Source: Aurantimonas coralicida_A (lineage in GTDB: Bacteria > Pseudomonadota > Alphaproteobacteria > Rhizobiales > Rhizobiaceae). Taken from it: 64,000 bases of DNA. The position numbers and the translations under genes are program-made. The stretch covers positions 87,668 to 151,667 of the forward strand of contig NZ_JAYXIH010000006.1 in assembly GCF_036016755.1 (NCBI RefSeq). Direction: 5' to 3'. The first letter of the stretch is position 1. The number at the start of each line of letters is the position of its first letter. Below the pieces are notes generated by a model. It did no database searches and was not told the DNA's origin. It saw only the letters and a program-made list of their open reading frames with translations. Shown one piece after another: positions 26,250 through 34,437 of the stretch.

Positions 26250-27857
26250 ATGTCCGTCCTGACCTCCGCCATCTCGCCCCGCTCCGAGAGCTTTTCCGAA
26301 AATCGAGCGGCGATGGTCCGGCAGATGGAAGCGGTCGAGGCGGCCGCCGAAGCCGCGATGGCCGGGGGCGGCGAGAAGGCTCGCGAACGGCATCTGTCGC
26401 GCGGCAAACTCTTACCCCGCCACCGCGTCGAGGGGCTGCTCGATCCGGGTTCGCCGTTTCTCGAAATCGGCCTGTTCGCGGCGAACGGGATGTATGACGA
26501 CGCGGTGCCGGCGGCCGGTCTGATCGCCGGCATCGGCCGGGTGTCGGGCCGCGAGGTGATGGTGCTGGCCAACGACGCGACGGTGAAGGGCGGCACCTAT
26601 TTTCCGTTGACGGTGAAGAAGCATCTCCGCGCCCAGGAGATCGCCGCCGAGAACCATCTGCCTTGCGTCTATCTCGTCGATTCCGGCGGCGCCAATCTGC
26701 CGAACCAGGACGAGGTGTTTCCCGACCGGGACCATTTCGGCCGCATCTTCTACAATCAGGCGCAGATGTCGGCCAAGGGCATTGCCCAGATCGCCGTCGT
26801 CATGGGCTCCTGCACCGCCGGCGGGGCCTATGTGCCGGCGATGAGCGACGAGACCATCATCGTCGCCAAGCAGGGCACGATCTTCCTGGCCGGCCCTCCG
26901 CTGGTCAAGGCCGCGACGGGCGAGGTGGTCAGCGCCGAAGATCTGGGCGGCGGCGACGTCCATACGCGGCTGTCGGGCGTCGCCGATCATCTGGCCAAGG
27001 ACGATCTGCATGCGCTGGCGCTAGCCCGCCACGCCGTCGCCCATCTCAACCGGGACAAGCGGCCGGCGGTGGAGTTCCAGACGCCGGAAGAGCCGGCCTA
27101 CGACCCGGATGAAATCCTCGGGATCGTGCCCGCCGACGCCAAGACGCCCTATGACGTGCGCGAGGTGATCGCCCGCATCGTCGATGGGTCGAGGTTCCAC
27201 GAGTTCAAGGCGCGCTACGGCCCGACGCTGGTCTGCGGCTTCGCCCATATCCGCGGTATGCCGGTCGGAATCATCGCCAACAATGGCGTGCTGTTTTCCG
27301 AAAGCGCCGTGAAGGGCGCGCATTTCGTCGAGCTCTGCTCGCAGCGCAAGATCCCGGTGGTGTTCCTGCAGAACATCACCGGCTTCATGGTCGGCCGGCA
27401 ATATGAGGCGGGCGGCATCGCCAAGCACGGGGCGAAGCTCGTCACCGCCGTCGCGACGACGGCCGTGCCGAAGATCACCATGCTGATCGGCGGCTCCTAC
27501 GGCGCCGGCAATTACGGCATGTGCGGGCGGGCGTATTCGCCGCGCTTCCTGTGGACCTGGCCGAACAGCCGTATCGCGGTGATGGGCGGCGAGCAGGCGG
27601 CCGGGGTGCTGGCGAGCGTCACGCGCGACGGCATCGAGCGGCGCGGCGGCGAGTGGTCTGCCGAGGAGGAAGCCGAATTCAAGCGCCCGACGATCGCGAT
27701 GTTCGAGCGCCAGAGCCACCCGCTCTATGCCTCGGCGAGGCTGTGGGACGACGGCATCGTCAACCCGGCCAAAACCCGCGATATTCTGGCGCTGTCGCTC
27801 GCCGCCGCGCTGAACGCGCCGATCGAGGACACACGGTTCGGGTTGTTCCGCATGTGA
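26250..27857 (+). CDS. mccB: Methylcrotonyl-CoA carboxylase, carboxyltransferase (beta) subunit
   Basis: 535 residues of the carboxyltransferase family. The N-terminal half has LLDPGSPFLEIGLFA, LPNQDEVFPDRDHFGRIFYNQ and CTAGGAYVPAMSDE; the C-terminal half has QNITGFMVGRQYEAGGIAKHGAKLV and GNYGMCGRAYSPRFLWTWPN, closely matching 3-methylcrotonyl-CoA rather than propionyl-CoA carboxylase. It carboxylates 3-methylcrotonyl-CoA using biotin on MccA. The stop is at 27857, and an EamA gene then converges. mccA is 1.7 kb further on, separated by unrelated genes. Confidence 0.93.
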   Translation: MSVLTSAISPRSESFSENRAAMVRQMEAVEAAAEAAMAGGGEKARERHLSRGKLLPRHRVEGLLDPGSPFLEIGLFAANGMYDDAVPAAGLIAGIGRVSGREVMVLANDATVKGGTYFPLTVKKHLRAQEIAAENHLPCVYLVDSGGANLPNQDEVFPDRDHFGRIFYNQAQMSAKGIAQIAVVMGSCTAGGAYVPAMSDETIIVAKQGTIFLAGPPLVKAATGEVVSAEDLGGGDVHTRLSGVADHLAKDDLHALALARHAVAHLNRDKRPAVEFQTPEEPAYDPDEILGIVPADAKTPYDVREVIARIVDGSRFHEFKARYGPTLVCGFAHIRGMPVGIIANNGVLFSESAVKGAHFVELCSQRKIPVVFLQNITGFMVGRQYEAGGIAKHGAKLVTAVATTAVPKITMLIGGSYGAGNYGMCGRAYSPRFLWTWPNSRIAVMGGEQAAGVLASVTRDGIERRGGEWSAEEEAEFKRPTIAMFERQSHPLYASARLWDDGIVNPAKTRDILALSLAAALNAPIEDTRFGLFRM

Positions 27858-27905
27858 TGAAATCGGCCTCTGAGCAGGCCAAGGAGCTATCACGCGAGCC
27901 GCTCC

Positions 27906-28763
27906 TCACCCTGTGGCCAGCAGGACCACGCCGCCCAAGATGACCGCCGCCCAGAACAGACGATGCCGTAGCTGACCCTCCCGCAAGAGCAGGCTGCCCA
28001 TCAGGACGGTGAGGACGACGCTGAGTTCACGGGTCGGTGCCACATAGATGATAGGCGTGAAGGTGAGGGCGTAGAGCACCAGAATGTAGGCGAGCGGGCT
28101 GAGAACGGCGATCGCAATGACGCTCCCCCGGTGGTGCGTCCAAAGCGCCGTCACCATCGCTCGGCGTCGCAGCGCGTAGGGCGTGAGCAACATCACCCGG
28201 CCGATACTGGAGGCATAGTCGAGCAGCAGCGGTGGAATCAGCAACGCTGTGACGGCATAGGCGTCCCAGACGGTGTAGCTGGCGATCAGCAAGCCGACGC
28301 TGACGCCGAACAGGATCGAGGCGGTGACGCTCTTGGAGCCACGCTTGAGCCCGCCCGACAGAAACAGGACGCCGGCGATGATGACGATCGCGCCGAGGGC
28401 GATCTGCCACGTCAGCGGTTCCCCCAGCATCGTGACGGCGAAGATCGTGGCCAGGAATGGTCCGGTGGCGCGAGCGGTCGGATAGACGATCGACAGATCG
28501 CCGTCGCGATAGCCGCGCTGCAGCAGCAGAATATAACCCAGATGCAGCCCGGTACTGCCGAGGATGAAGCCGATTTCCCATGGACCGAAATCGGGTGGGT
28601 TTGTGGCAACGACATAGACGGCGGGCGGCAGATAGAGGACGAGCGTAACCACCGTGAAGAGCCAGATCAGCTCGGGGCCGCCCCGGATTTTCTTGACCAG
28701 GAAGTTCCATGTCGCGTGGCAGAACGCCGCCGCAAGCACGAGAACAAAACCGGAAACTGTCAT
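27906..28763 (-). CDS. EamA-family (DMT) transporter
   Basis: 285 residues, ten predicted membrane segments in two EamA repeats (starting FVLVLAAAFCHATWNFLVKK and later SILFGVSVGLLIASYTVWDA). These are drug/metabolite exporters; the substrate is unknown. The start is ATG 28763; the longer frame to 28913 adds a basic tail. It lies between mccB and the toxin-antitoxin pair on the opposite strand, interrupting what is usually a continuous leucine operon. Confidence 0.88.
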   Translation of the reverse strand: MTVSGFVLVLAAAFCHATWNFLVKKIRGGPELIWLFTVVTLVLYLPPAVYVVATNPPDFGPWEIGFILGSTGLHLGYILLLQRGYRDGDLSIVYPTARATGPFLATIFAVTMLGEPLTWQIALGAIVIIAGVLFLSGGLKRGSKSVTASILFGVSVGLLIASYTVWDAYAVTALLIPPLLLDYASSIGRVMLLTPYALRRRAMVTALWTHHRGSVIAIAVLSPLAYILVLYALTFTPIIYVAPTRELSVVLTVLMGSLLLREGQLRHRLFWAAVILGGVVLLATG

Positions 28764-29010
28764 GAGGGCCCCTGAAGACGATGAGGATGAAACAGGCGCG
28801 CGCCAGCGCACCCAGCCATCCCCCCTAGTTTTTTCGTCTTTCAGGTGTCTGCCGTACACGGCTCGTAACGGCGCTCGGACCAGCTTGCGAAGGCAACGGA
28901 ACCCTAGCCGCACATGGATGGGTGGAAATCACATTAGACCGGTCTCGACACGCGTGGAAGGATAAGGTTCCACCCGAATGGAGCGACCCTCGAATCCGAT
29001 TGCCCAGTGT

Positions 29011-29023
29011 GCTACATTGTAGC
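29011..29023. promoter_or_regulatory. Perfect 13-bp palindrome before the antitoxin gene, candidate operator
   Basis: GCTACA T TGTAGC, 16 bases before the antitoxin start codon. It covers a -10-like TACATT (29013-29018). Type II antitoxin/toxin complexes repress their own promoter through such sites. Assignment by position and symmetry. Confidence 0.55.
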
Positions 29024-29038
29024 CCAAAGGAGCGCATC

Positions 29039-29302
29039 ATGGCCGAAAATGCCGTCGTTAGGGCCCGTATCAGCAAGGAAACCAAAGAAGAGGCCGCCGC
29101 GGTCCTCGCGACGATGGGGCTTTCGGTATCCGACGCATTTCGTATGCTGATGGTACGGGTGGCTAGGGAGAAAAGACTGCCCTTCGCGCCCTTCGTTCCG
29201 AATGCCGAGACAATCGCGGCTATTGAAGAGGCCCGCCGAGGCGACGGGGAGAAGTTCGACAGCATCGACGCCCTCATGGCCGATCTGAATGCGGACGATT
29301 AG
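29039..29302 (+). CDS. RelB/DinJ-family antitoxin
   Basis: 87 residues. N-terminal ribbon-helix-helix segment VVRARISKETKEEAAAVLATMGLSVSDAFRML is the RelB/DinJ signature (DNA binding and dimerisation); the C-terminal tail (FDSIDALMADLNADD) would wrap the toxin. Start ATG 29039 with AAAGGAG upstream. It overlaps the toxin gene by 14 bp. Neutralises the YafQ-like toxin and probably represses the operon via the palindrome at 29011. Confidence 0.88.
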   Translation: MAENAVVRARISKETKEEAAAVLATMGLSVSDAFRMLMVRVAREKRLPFAPFVPNAETIAAIEEARRGDGEKFDSIDALMADLNADD

Positions 29303-29570
29303 ACGTACGGCTCGCTTCCGACGAGACTACAAGCGGATGGCAAAGGGGCGGTACGGCGCAATATTGGATACCGAGTTGCGAACCGTGCTCGCGTTACTCA
29401 TCGAGGACAACGATCTGCCGGAGACCTATCGCGACCATGCGCTGACGGGCGATTGGAACGGCTATCGCGATTGCCATCTGAGGCCGGATCTCCTGCTCAT
29501 CTATGCTAAGCTGTATGATAAGGAACTGACCCTGGTGCGGCTGGGCTCGCACAGCGACCTCGGCTGGTAG
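29289..29570 (+). CDS. YafQ/RelE-family toxin
   Basis: 93 residues with the YafQ pattern: basic N-terminus RRTARFRRDYKRMAKG, a central HALTGDWNGYRDCHLRPDLLLIY, and GSHSDL near the end; catalytic candidates are His in DHALTG, Asp in RPDLLLIY and His in GSHSDL. YafQ cuts mRNA on the ribosome. It overlaps the antitoxin gene and is followed only 2 bp later by mccA. Confidence 0.9.
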   Translation: MRTIRRTARFRRDYKRMAKGRYGAILDTELRTVLALLIEDNDLPETYRDHALTGDWNGYRDCHLRPDLLLIYAKLYDKELTLVRLGSHSDLGW

Positions 29571-29572
29571 GC

Positions 29573-31618
29573 ATGGCACAGCATCGTCAACGACTGTTCA
29601 CCACTCTGCTCATCGCCAATCGTGGCGAGATCGCCTGCCGGGTCATCCGCACGGCGAAGCGGCTGGGCATTCGGACCGTCGCGGTGTTTTCCGATGCCGA
29701 CGCGCAAGCGCTGCATGTCGAAATGGCCGACGAGGCGGTGCATATCGGCCCGGCGCCGGTCGGCGAGAGCTATCTCAAGGGCGAGCGCATCATCGCCGCG
29801 GCGAAGCGGACCGGCGCGGAGGCGATTCACCCCGGCTACGGCTTCCTGTCCGAGAATCCGGATTTCGTCGCGGCGGTCGAAGCGGCGGGGCTGATCTTCG
29901 TCGGCCCATCGGCTTCGGCGATTCGGGCGATGGGCCTGAAGGACGCCGCCAAGAAGTTGATGCACGCGGCTGGTGTGCCGGTCGTTCCGGGCTATCACGG
30001 CGACGAACAGAATCCCGATTTCCTCGCCGGCGAGGCCGGTAAGATCGGCTATCCGGTGCTGATCAAGGCCCGGGCCGGCGGCGGCGGCAAGGGCATGCGC
30101 CGCGTCGACGATCCGGCCGCGTTCGCCGCTGCGCTGGAAGGCGCCCGGCGCGAGGGCGCGGCGTCCTTTGGCGATCCGCACTGCCTGATCGAGAAATATG
30201 TCGAAAAGCCCCGGCATATCGAGATCCAGGTGTTCGGCGACTGCCACGGCAACGCCGTGCATCTGTTCGAGCGTGACTGTTCTTTGCAGCGCCGCCATCA
30301 GAAGGTGATCGAGGAAGCGCCGGCGCCCGGCATGACGCCCGAAATGCGCGCCGCCATGGGCGAAGCGGCGGTCACCGCCGCCAAGGCGATCGGCTATGCG
30401 GGGGCGGGGACGATCGAGTTCATCGTCGACGCCTCCGATGGTCTCAGGCCCGACCGCTTCTGGTTCATGGAGATGAACACGCGGCTGCAGGTCGAGCACC
30501 CGGTGACCGAGGCGATCACCGGCCTCGATCTGGTCGAGCTGCAATTGCGCGTCGCGGCCGGCGAGGCGTTGCCGTTCACGCAGGAGGATCTGGCGATCCA
30601 CGGCCATGCCTTCGAGGCGCGAATCTATGCCGAGGATGCGGCCCGCGGCTTCTTGCCGGCGACCGGCACGCTGACCCATCTCAGCTTCCCGAAGGGCGAG
30701 GGGGTTCGGATCGACACCGGCGTTCGCGCGGGCGACCGGATCACCCCGCACTACGACCCGATGATCGCCAAGCTGATCGTCCACGGCCCGGACCGCCCGT
30801 CGGCGCTCCGGCTCTTGCGCCGGGCTTTGGCCGGGACGCATATCGCCGGCTCGGTGACCAATGTCGCGTTTCTCGGACGGCTCGCGGCGCATGAGGGCTT
30901 TGCCGCCGGCGATGTCGACACCGGCCTGATCGGCCGCGACCAGGAGGCGCTGACGGCAAACGCGCCGGCCCCGCCGGAAATCGTGGCGACCGCTGCGCTG
31001 GCGCAACTCGGCCATCTGGAGGAACCTGTCCCGGTCAAGGCCGGCGACGATCCCTGGGCGCGTTTGCGCGGCTTTCGGATCTGGGGCACCGCGCGCCAGA
31101 CGGCGCGGTTCGAGGCGGACGAGGGGGGGCGACGTGACGTGGCGGTCGCCGATCGCGGCGGCGGCCGTTTCGCCGTGGATGCCGGAGAAGAGCCGCTGAA
31201 TCTTGCCGTCGTCGCGGTCGCTGGCGACGCTGTGCGCCTGTCGTTCGACGGCCGCATTTTCGGGGTGACGCTGGCGTGGGAGGTCGAAGCGGTCACGGTG
31301 TTCGCCAACGGTGCGGCGCATCGCTTCGCGCGCTGGAGCGCCAGCGCCCATGCCGAGGAAGGGGCTGGCGGCGACAGGATCGCGGCGCCGATGCCGGGCC
31401 TGGTCAAGCTGGTTCTCGCCAAAGCCGGCGACGCGGTGGAGAAGGGCGAGGCGCTGATCGTGCTCGAAGCCATGAAGATGGAACACACGCTGAAGAGCCC
31501 GCGCGACGGCATCGTCGCCGAGATTCTGGTTTCGCCCGGCGATCAGGTCGAGGACGGCGCGCTGCTGCTGGCGTTGCAGCCGGAGAGCGCCGCCGGGACG
31601 GCGGGGAGGGGCGAGTGA
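29573..31618 (+). CDS. mccA: Methylcrotonyl-CoA carboxylase, biotin-containing (alpha) subunit
   Basis: 681 residues: biotin carboxylase (TLLIANRGEIACRVIRTAKR, ATP loop KARAGGGGKGMR, EMNTRLQVEHPVTEAITGLD), a linker and a C-terminal biotinyl domain with VLEAMKMEHTLKSP, where Lys in AMKM carries biotin. It carboxylates biotin for MccB. Start ATG 29573 is 2 bp after the toxin stop, and only a weak GGTAGG precedes it. Expression may therefore depend on the toxin-antitoxin promoter or coupling to toxin translation. Confidence 0.93.
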   Translation: MAQHRQRLFTTLLIANRGEIACRVIRTAKRLGIRTVAVFSDADAQALHVEMADEAVHIGPAPVGESYLKGERIIAAAKRTGAEAIHPGYGFLSENPDFVAAVEAAGLIFVGPSASAIRAMGLKDAAKKLMHAAGVPVVPGYHGDEQNPDFLAGEAGKIGYPVLIKARAGGGGKGMRRVDDPAAFAAALEGARREGAASFGDPHCLIEKYVEKPRHIEIQVFGDCHGNAVHLFERDCSLQRRHQKVIEEAPAPGMTPEMRAAMGEAAVTAAKAIGYAGAGTIEFIVDASDGLRPDRFWFMEMNTRLQVEHPVTEAITGLDLVELQLRVAAGEALPFTQEDLAIHGHAFEARIYAEDAARGFLPATGTLTHLSFPKGEGVRIDTGVRAGDRITPHYDPMIAKLIVHGPDRPSALRLLRRALAGTHIAGSVTNVAFLGRLAAHEGFAAGDVDTGLIGRDQEALTANAPAPPEIVATAALAQLGHLEEPVPVKAGDDPWARLRGFRIWGTARQTARFEADEGGRRDVAVADRGGGRFAVDAGEEPLNLAVVAVAGDAVRLSFDGRIFGVTLAWEVEAVTVFANGAAHRFARWSASAHAEEGAGGDRIAAPMPGLVKLVLAKAGDAVEKGEALIVLEAMKMEHTLKSPRDGIVAEILVSPGDQVEDGALLLALQPESAAGTAGRGE

Positions 31619-32412
31619 CCGGGACGATCCGCATCGAGACCGACACGCGCGGCGTGGCGACGCTGACGCTGGCGCGGCCGGACAAGCACAATGCCATGAA
31701 CGCGGCGATGATCGCCGACCTCACGCGGGCGGCCGAAGAGTTCGGCGCCGACCCCACCGTGCGTGTCGTCGTCCTCACAGGCGAAGGCCGGAGCTTTTCC
31801 GCCGGGGCGGACCTTGCCTGGATGAAGGCGCAGTTCGCGGCCAGCCGCGAGGAGCGCATCGCCGAGGCGACGGCGCTGGCGCGGATGCTCAAAGCCCTCA
31901 ACGAGATGCCGAAGCCGCTGATCGGCCGCATCCAGGGTCAGGCCTTCGGCGGTGGGCTCGGGCTGATCGCGGTCTGCGACGTGGCCGTCGCGAGCGATGC
32001 GGCGCGCTTTGCCTTTACGGAGGCAAAACTCGGCCTGATCCCGGCGACGATCTCGCCTTACGTGCTGGCCCGGATGGGCGAGGGACGCGCCCGCCGCGTC
32101 TTCATGTCGGCGCGGCTGTTCGACGCCGATGAGGCGGTATCGCTCGGCCTTCTCGCCCAAGCGATACCGGCGGATGATCTCGACGCCGCGGTTGAGGCGG
32201 AGATCGCGCCCTATCTTGCCTGCTCGCCGGCGGCCGTCGCGGCGTCGAAGGCGCTCGCCCGCTCGCTCGGCCCGATCATCGACGAGGCGACCATTGCCGA
32301 CACCGCCCGGCGCCTCGCCGATATTTGGGAGACGGCCGATGCCCGCGAGGGCGTTGGCGCCTTTTTCGACAAGCGCTTGGCCGCCTTTGTTGCGGCGGGG
32401 GACGAGGGCTGA
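31615..32412 (+). CDS. liuC: Methylglutaconyl-CoA hydratase (crotonase family)
   Basis: 265 residues from GTG 31615, overlapping the mccA stop by GTGA. The crotonase fold has the oxyanion loop SAGADLAWMKAQF and GGGLGLIAVCDVAVASD, with the hydratase Glu in FAFTEAKLGLIPATIS. By context it hydrates 3-methylglutaconyl-CoA to HMG-CoA, the step after MCC. HMG-CoA lyase (liuE) is not in the window. Confidence 0.85.
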   Translation: MTGTIRIETDTRGVATLTLARPDKHNAMNAAMIADLTRAAEEFGADPTVRVVVLTGEGRSFSAGADLAWMKAQFAASREERIAEATALARMLKALNEMPKPLIGRIQGQAFGGGLGLIAVCDVAVASDAARFAFTEAKLGLIPATISPYVLARMGEGRARRVFMSARLFDADEAVSLGLLAQAIPADDLDAAVEAEIAPYLACSPAAVAASKALARSLGPIIDEATIADTARRLADIWETADAREGVGAFFDKRLAAFVAAGDEG

Positions 32413-32429
32413 AATTGCCCGGTGGCGGA

Positions 32430-32459
32430 CGGAATGCTGCAGCGTTCCGCCTCAGTTTT
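32430..32459. terminator. Bidirectional terminator between liuC and znuA
   Basis: CGGAA-TGC-TGCA-GCG-TTCCG hairpin at 32430-32449 with TTTT at 32456-32459, in the 48-bp convergent gap. Moderate stem with one G-T pair. Confidence 0.5.
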
Positions 32460-32460
32460 C

Positions 32461-33408
32461 CTACGAAAGACAGTCTTTCAGCGACGCCGCGAGGTTGCCG
32501 ATCAGTTCGAAATAGAGCTCCGGCCCATCCTTTAGCGCCGCGCCTTCTGGATCGAGCACGCCCGCCTTCGCCTCGGTGCCCTCGATGACCACATCGACGA
32601 GCGCCGGCTCGAATTGCGGCTCGGCGAAGACGCAGGTCGCGCCGACCGCCTTCACCTTGGCCTGAAGTTCGGTGATCCGCCTCGCGCCGGGGGGCGTCTC
32701 CGGGCTGACGGTGATCGATCCGGCGGCTGGCATGGCGAAGCGGCGCTCGAAATACTGATAGGCGTCGTGGAAGACGATGTAGGGCCGGCCCTTCACGCCG
32801 GCGAGGTCGGCCTCGATTGTGGCGATCAGTCCGTCCAGCCGTGCCTCGAGCTTGTCGGCGTTGGCCGCGTAGGTTTCTGCATGGGCCGGGTCGGTGGCGG
32901 CGAGGGTCGCCTCGATCGCGCCGACCATCGCCTTGGCGTTCACCGGGTCGAGCCAGACATGTGTGTCGAAGGTGCCGCCATCGTCTTCGTGCGCGGCCTC
33001 GCTGGCGGTTTCGTCCTCGTGCGCGTCGGCCTCGAACGCTCCGCCCTCGCGCAGCGGCAGCCTCTCGACGCCCGGCGCATCGACCAGCTCAACGCTTTTC
33101 GCCTTCGCTCCGAGCGTTGCGAGCGGCTTGACCAGAAACGCCTCCAGATAGGCGCCGGCCCAGAAGACGACATCGGCGGATTGGAGCGCCGCGGCCTCCG
33201 ACGGCTTCATCCGATAGGTGTGCGGCGAGCCGGCCCCCTGAACGATCAGCATCGGTTCGCCGACACCCTCCATGACACCGGCGACGAGCGAATGGATCGG
33301 CTTGATCGAGGCGACCACGGCGGGCGTGGTGTCCGCGTCGGCTGCCTGGGCGGAAGAAGTCAGGACAGACAACGCGGCGGCGAGGAGCAACGAGCGGGTT
33401 GTCGGCAT
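32461..33408 (-). CDS. znuA: Zinc ABC transporter substrate-binding protein
   Basis: 315 residues. Signal peptide 1-22 (SLLLAAALSVLTSSAQA). Cluster A-I fold with zinc ligands His in IKPIHSLVAGV, then the acidic/His loop EADAHEDETASEAAHEDDGG typical of ZnuA, THVWLDP, and VFHDAYQYF. ATG 33408 is preferred over an upstream TTG (33414) because AAGGA lies 7-8 bases before it. It captures zinc in the periplasm for ZnuBC, divergent over a 123-bp gap that carries a candidate Zur site. Confidence 0.92.
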   Translation of the reverse strand: MPTTRSLLLAAALSVLTSSAQAADADTTPAVVASIKPIHSLVAGVMEGVGEPMLIVQGAGSPHTYRMKPSEAAALQSADVVFWAGAYLEAFLVKPLATLGAKAKSVELVDAPGVERLPLREGGAFEADAHEDETASEAAHEDDGGTFDTHVWLDPVNAKAMVGAIEATLAATDPAHAETYAANADKLEARLDGLIATIEADLAGVKGRPYIVFHDAYQYFERRFAMPAAGSITVSPETPPGARRITELQAKVKAVGATCVFAEPQFEPALVDVVIEGTEAKAGVLDPEGAALKDGPELYFELIGNLAASLKDCLS

Positions 33409-33461
33409 GCACAAATCCTTCGGCTCTGAATGACGCGGCGCCCATTGGCGCTAAATTGATA

Positions 33462-33476
33462 TGTTATGTCATTACA
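33462..33476. promoter_or_regulatory. Candidate Zur operator between znuA and znuC
   Basis: TGTTATG-T-CATTACA, a 7-1-7 inverted repeat with 6 of 7 pairs, in an AT-rich stretch between the divergent genes. Zur sites of alphaproteobacteria are AT-rich palindromes around GTTATNNNATAAC. The identification is inference, helped by zur being in the operon. Confidence 0.6.
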
Positions 33477-33531
33477 ATGATGTGCTATAGCGAGTGACAT
33501 ACGCTGCTGCAAGCGATGGTCCGGATAGCGA

Positions 33532-34437
33532 ATGACCTCTTCCTCTTCTCTCGTAGACAATGTCCTCGTCGCAATGCGCGGCGTCGGTGTGCGGCGTTCC
33601 GGGCGCTGGCTCGTGCGCGGCGTCGACCTGACCTTGCGCCGGGGCGAGATCGTCACGCTGATCGGCCCCAATGGCTCCGGCAAATCGACAACCGCCAAGA
33701 CCGCGATCGGAATATTGAAGCCCGACGAGGGAACAGTCCGCCGGGCGAACCGGCTGACGGTCGGCTACGTGCCACAGCAGCTGAGCATCGACTGGACGCT
33801 GCCGCTCAGCGTCGAGCGGCTGATGACGTTGACCGTGCGGGCTTCGCGCGCGGCGGTCACCGAGGCGCTGCACCGCGTCGGCATCGCCCATCTGGCCAAG
33901 GCCGAGGTGCATCGTCTGTCCGGCGGCGAATTTCAGCGGGCGCTGCTCGCCCGCGCGATGATCCGCAAGCCCGATCTTCTTGTCCTGGACGAGCCGGTCC
34001 AGGGCGTCGATTTCAGCGGCGAGATCGCGCTTTACGACCTGATCTCCGATATCCGTGATGCCGAAGGCTGCGCGGTGTTGTTGATCTCGCACGATCTGCA
34101 TGTGGTGATGGCCAAGACCGATACGGTGATCTGTCTCAACGGCCATGTTTGCTGCGAGGGGACGCCGCAATCGGTTGCCAATTCGCCGGCGTATCAGCGC
34201 ATGTTCGGCCCGCGCGCGGCGGAGACCCTGGCGATCTATTCGCACGATCACGATCACACCCATCTGCCGGATGGGCGGGTGCGTTTCGCCGACGGCACGA
34301 TCGGCGACGAATGCAGTCCCCCGAAAGGCGGTGACGGGCACGATCATGATCACGGTCATGACCATGACCATGACCATGACCATGACGAACATCGTTCCGA
34401 TCGTCCGAAGGACCGGGAGCCCGCCGATGTTCGATGA
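33532..34437 (+). CDS. znuC: Zinc ABC transporter ATP-binding protein with His-rich tail
   Basis: 301 residues. Walker A GPNGSGKST, signature LSGGEFQRALLARAM, Walker B LLVLDEPVQGVD and switch LISHDLHVV. After about residue 230 comes an unusual extension with SHDHDHTHLPDG and a run of His/Asp (HDHDHGHDHDHDHDHDEH), encoded by CATGAC/GACCAT repeats. ZnuA or other zinc proteins usually carry such His-rich regions; here the ATPase does, which suggests a zinc buffer or sensor on the cytoplasmic side. It overlaps znuB by 11 bp. Confidence 0.9.
   Translation: MTSSSSLVDNVLVAMRGVGVRRSGRWLVRGVDLTLRRGEIVTLIGPNGSGKSTTAKTAIGILKPDEGTVRRANRLTVGYVPQQLSIDWTLPLSVERLMTLTVRASRAAVTEALHRVGIAHLAKAEVHRLSGGEFQRALLARAMIRKPDLLVLDEPVQGVDFSGEIALYDLISDIRDAEGCAVLLISHDLHVVMAKTDTVICLNGHVCCEGTPQSVANSPAYQRMFGPRAAETLAIYSHDHDHTHLPDGRVRFADGTIGDECSPPKGGDGHDHDHGHDHDHDHDHDEHRSDRPKDREPADVR

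Noticed and set aside
29501..31486. 661-codon minus-strand frame opposite mccA
   Set aside because: Shadow frame; the plus strand has biotin carboxylase and biotinyl motifs.
34340..34390. Tandem CATGAC/GACCAT units, possible repeat array or CRISPR
   Set aside because: Six-base coding repeats of His-Asp inside znuC; no spacers or longer repeats.
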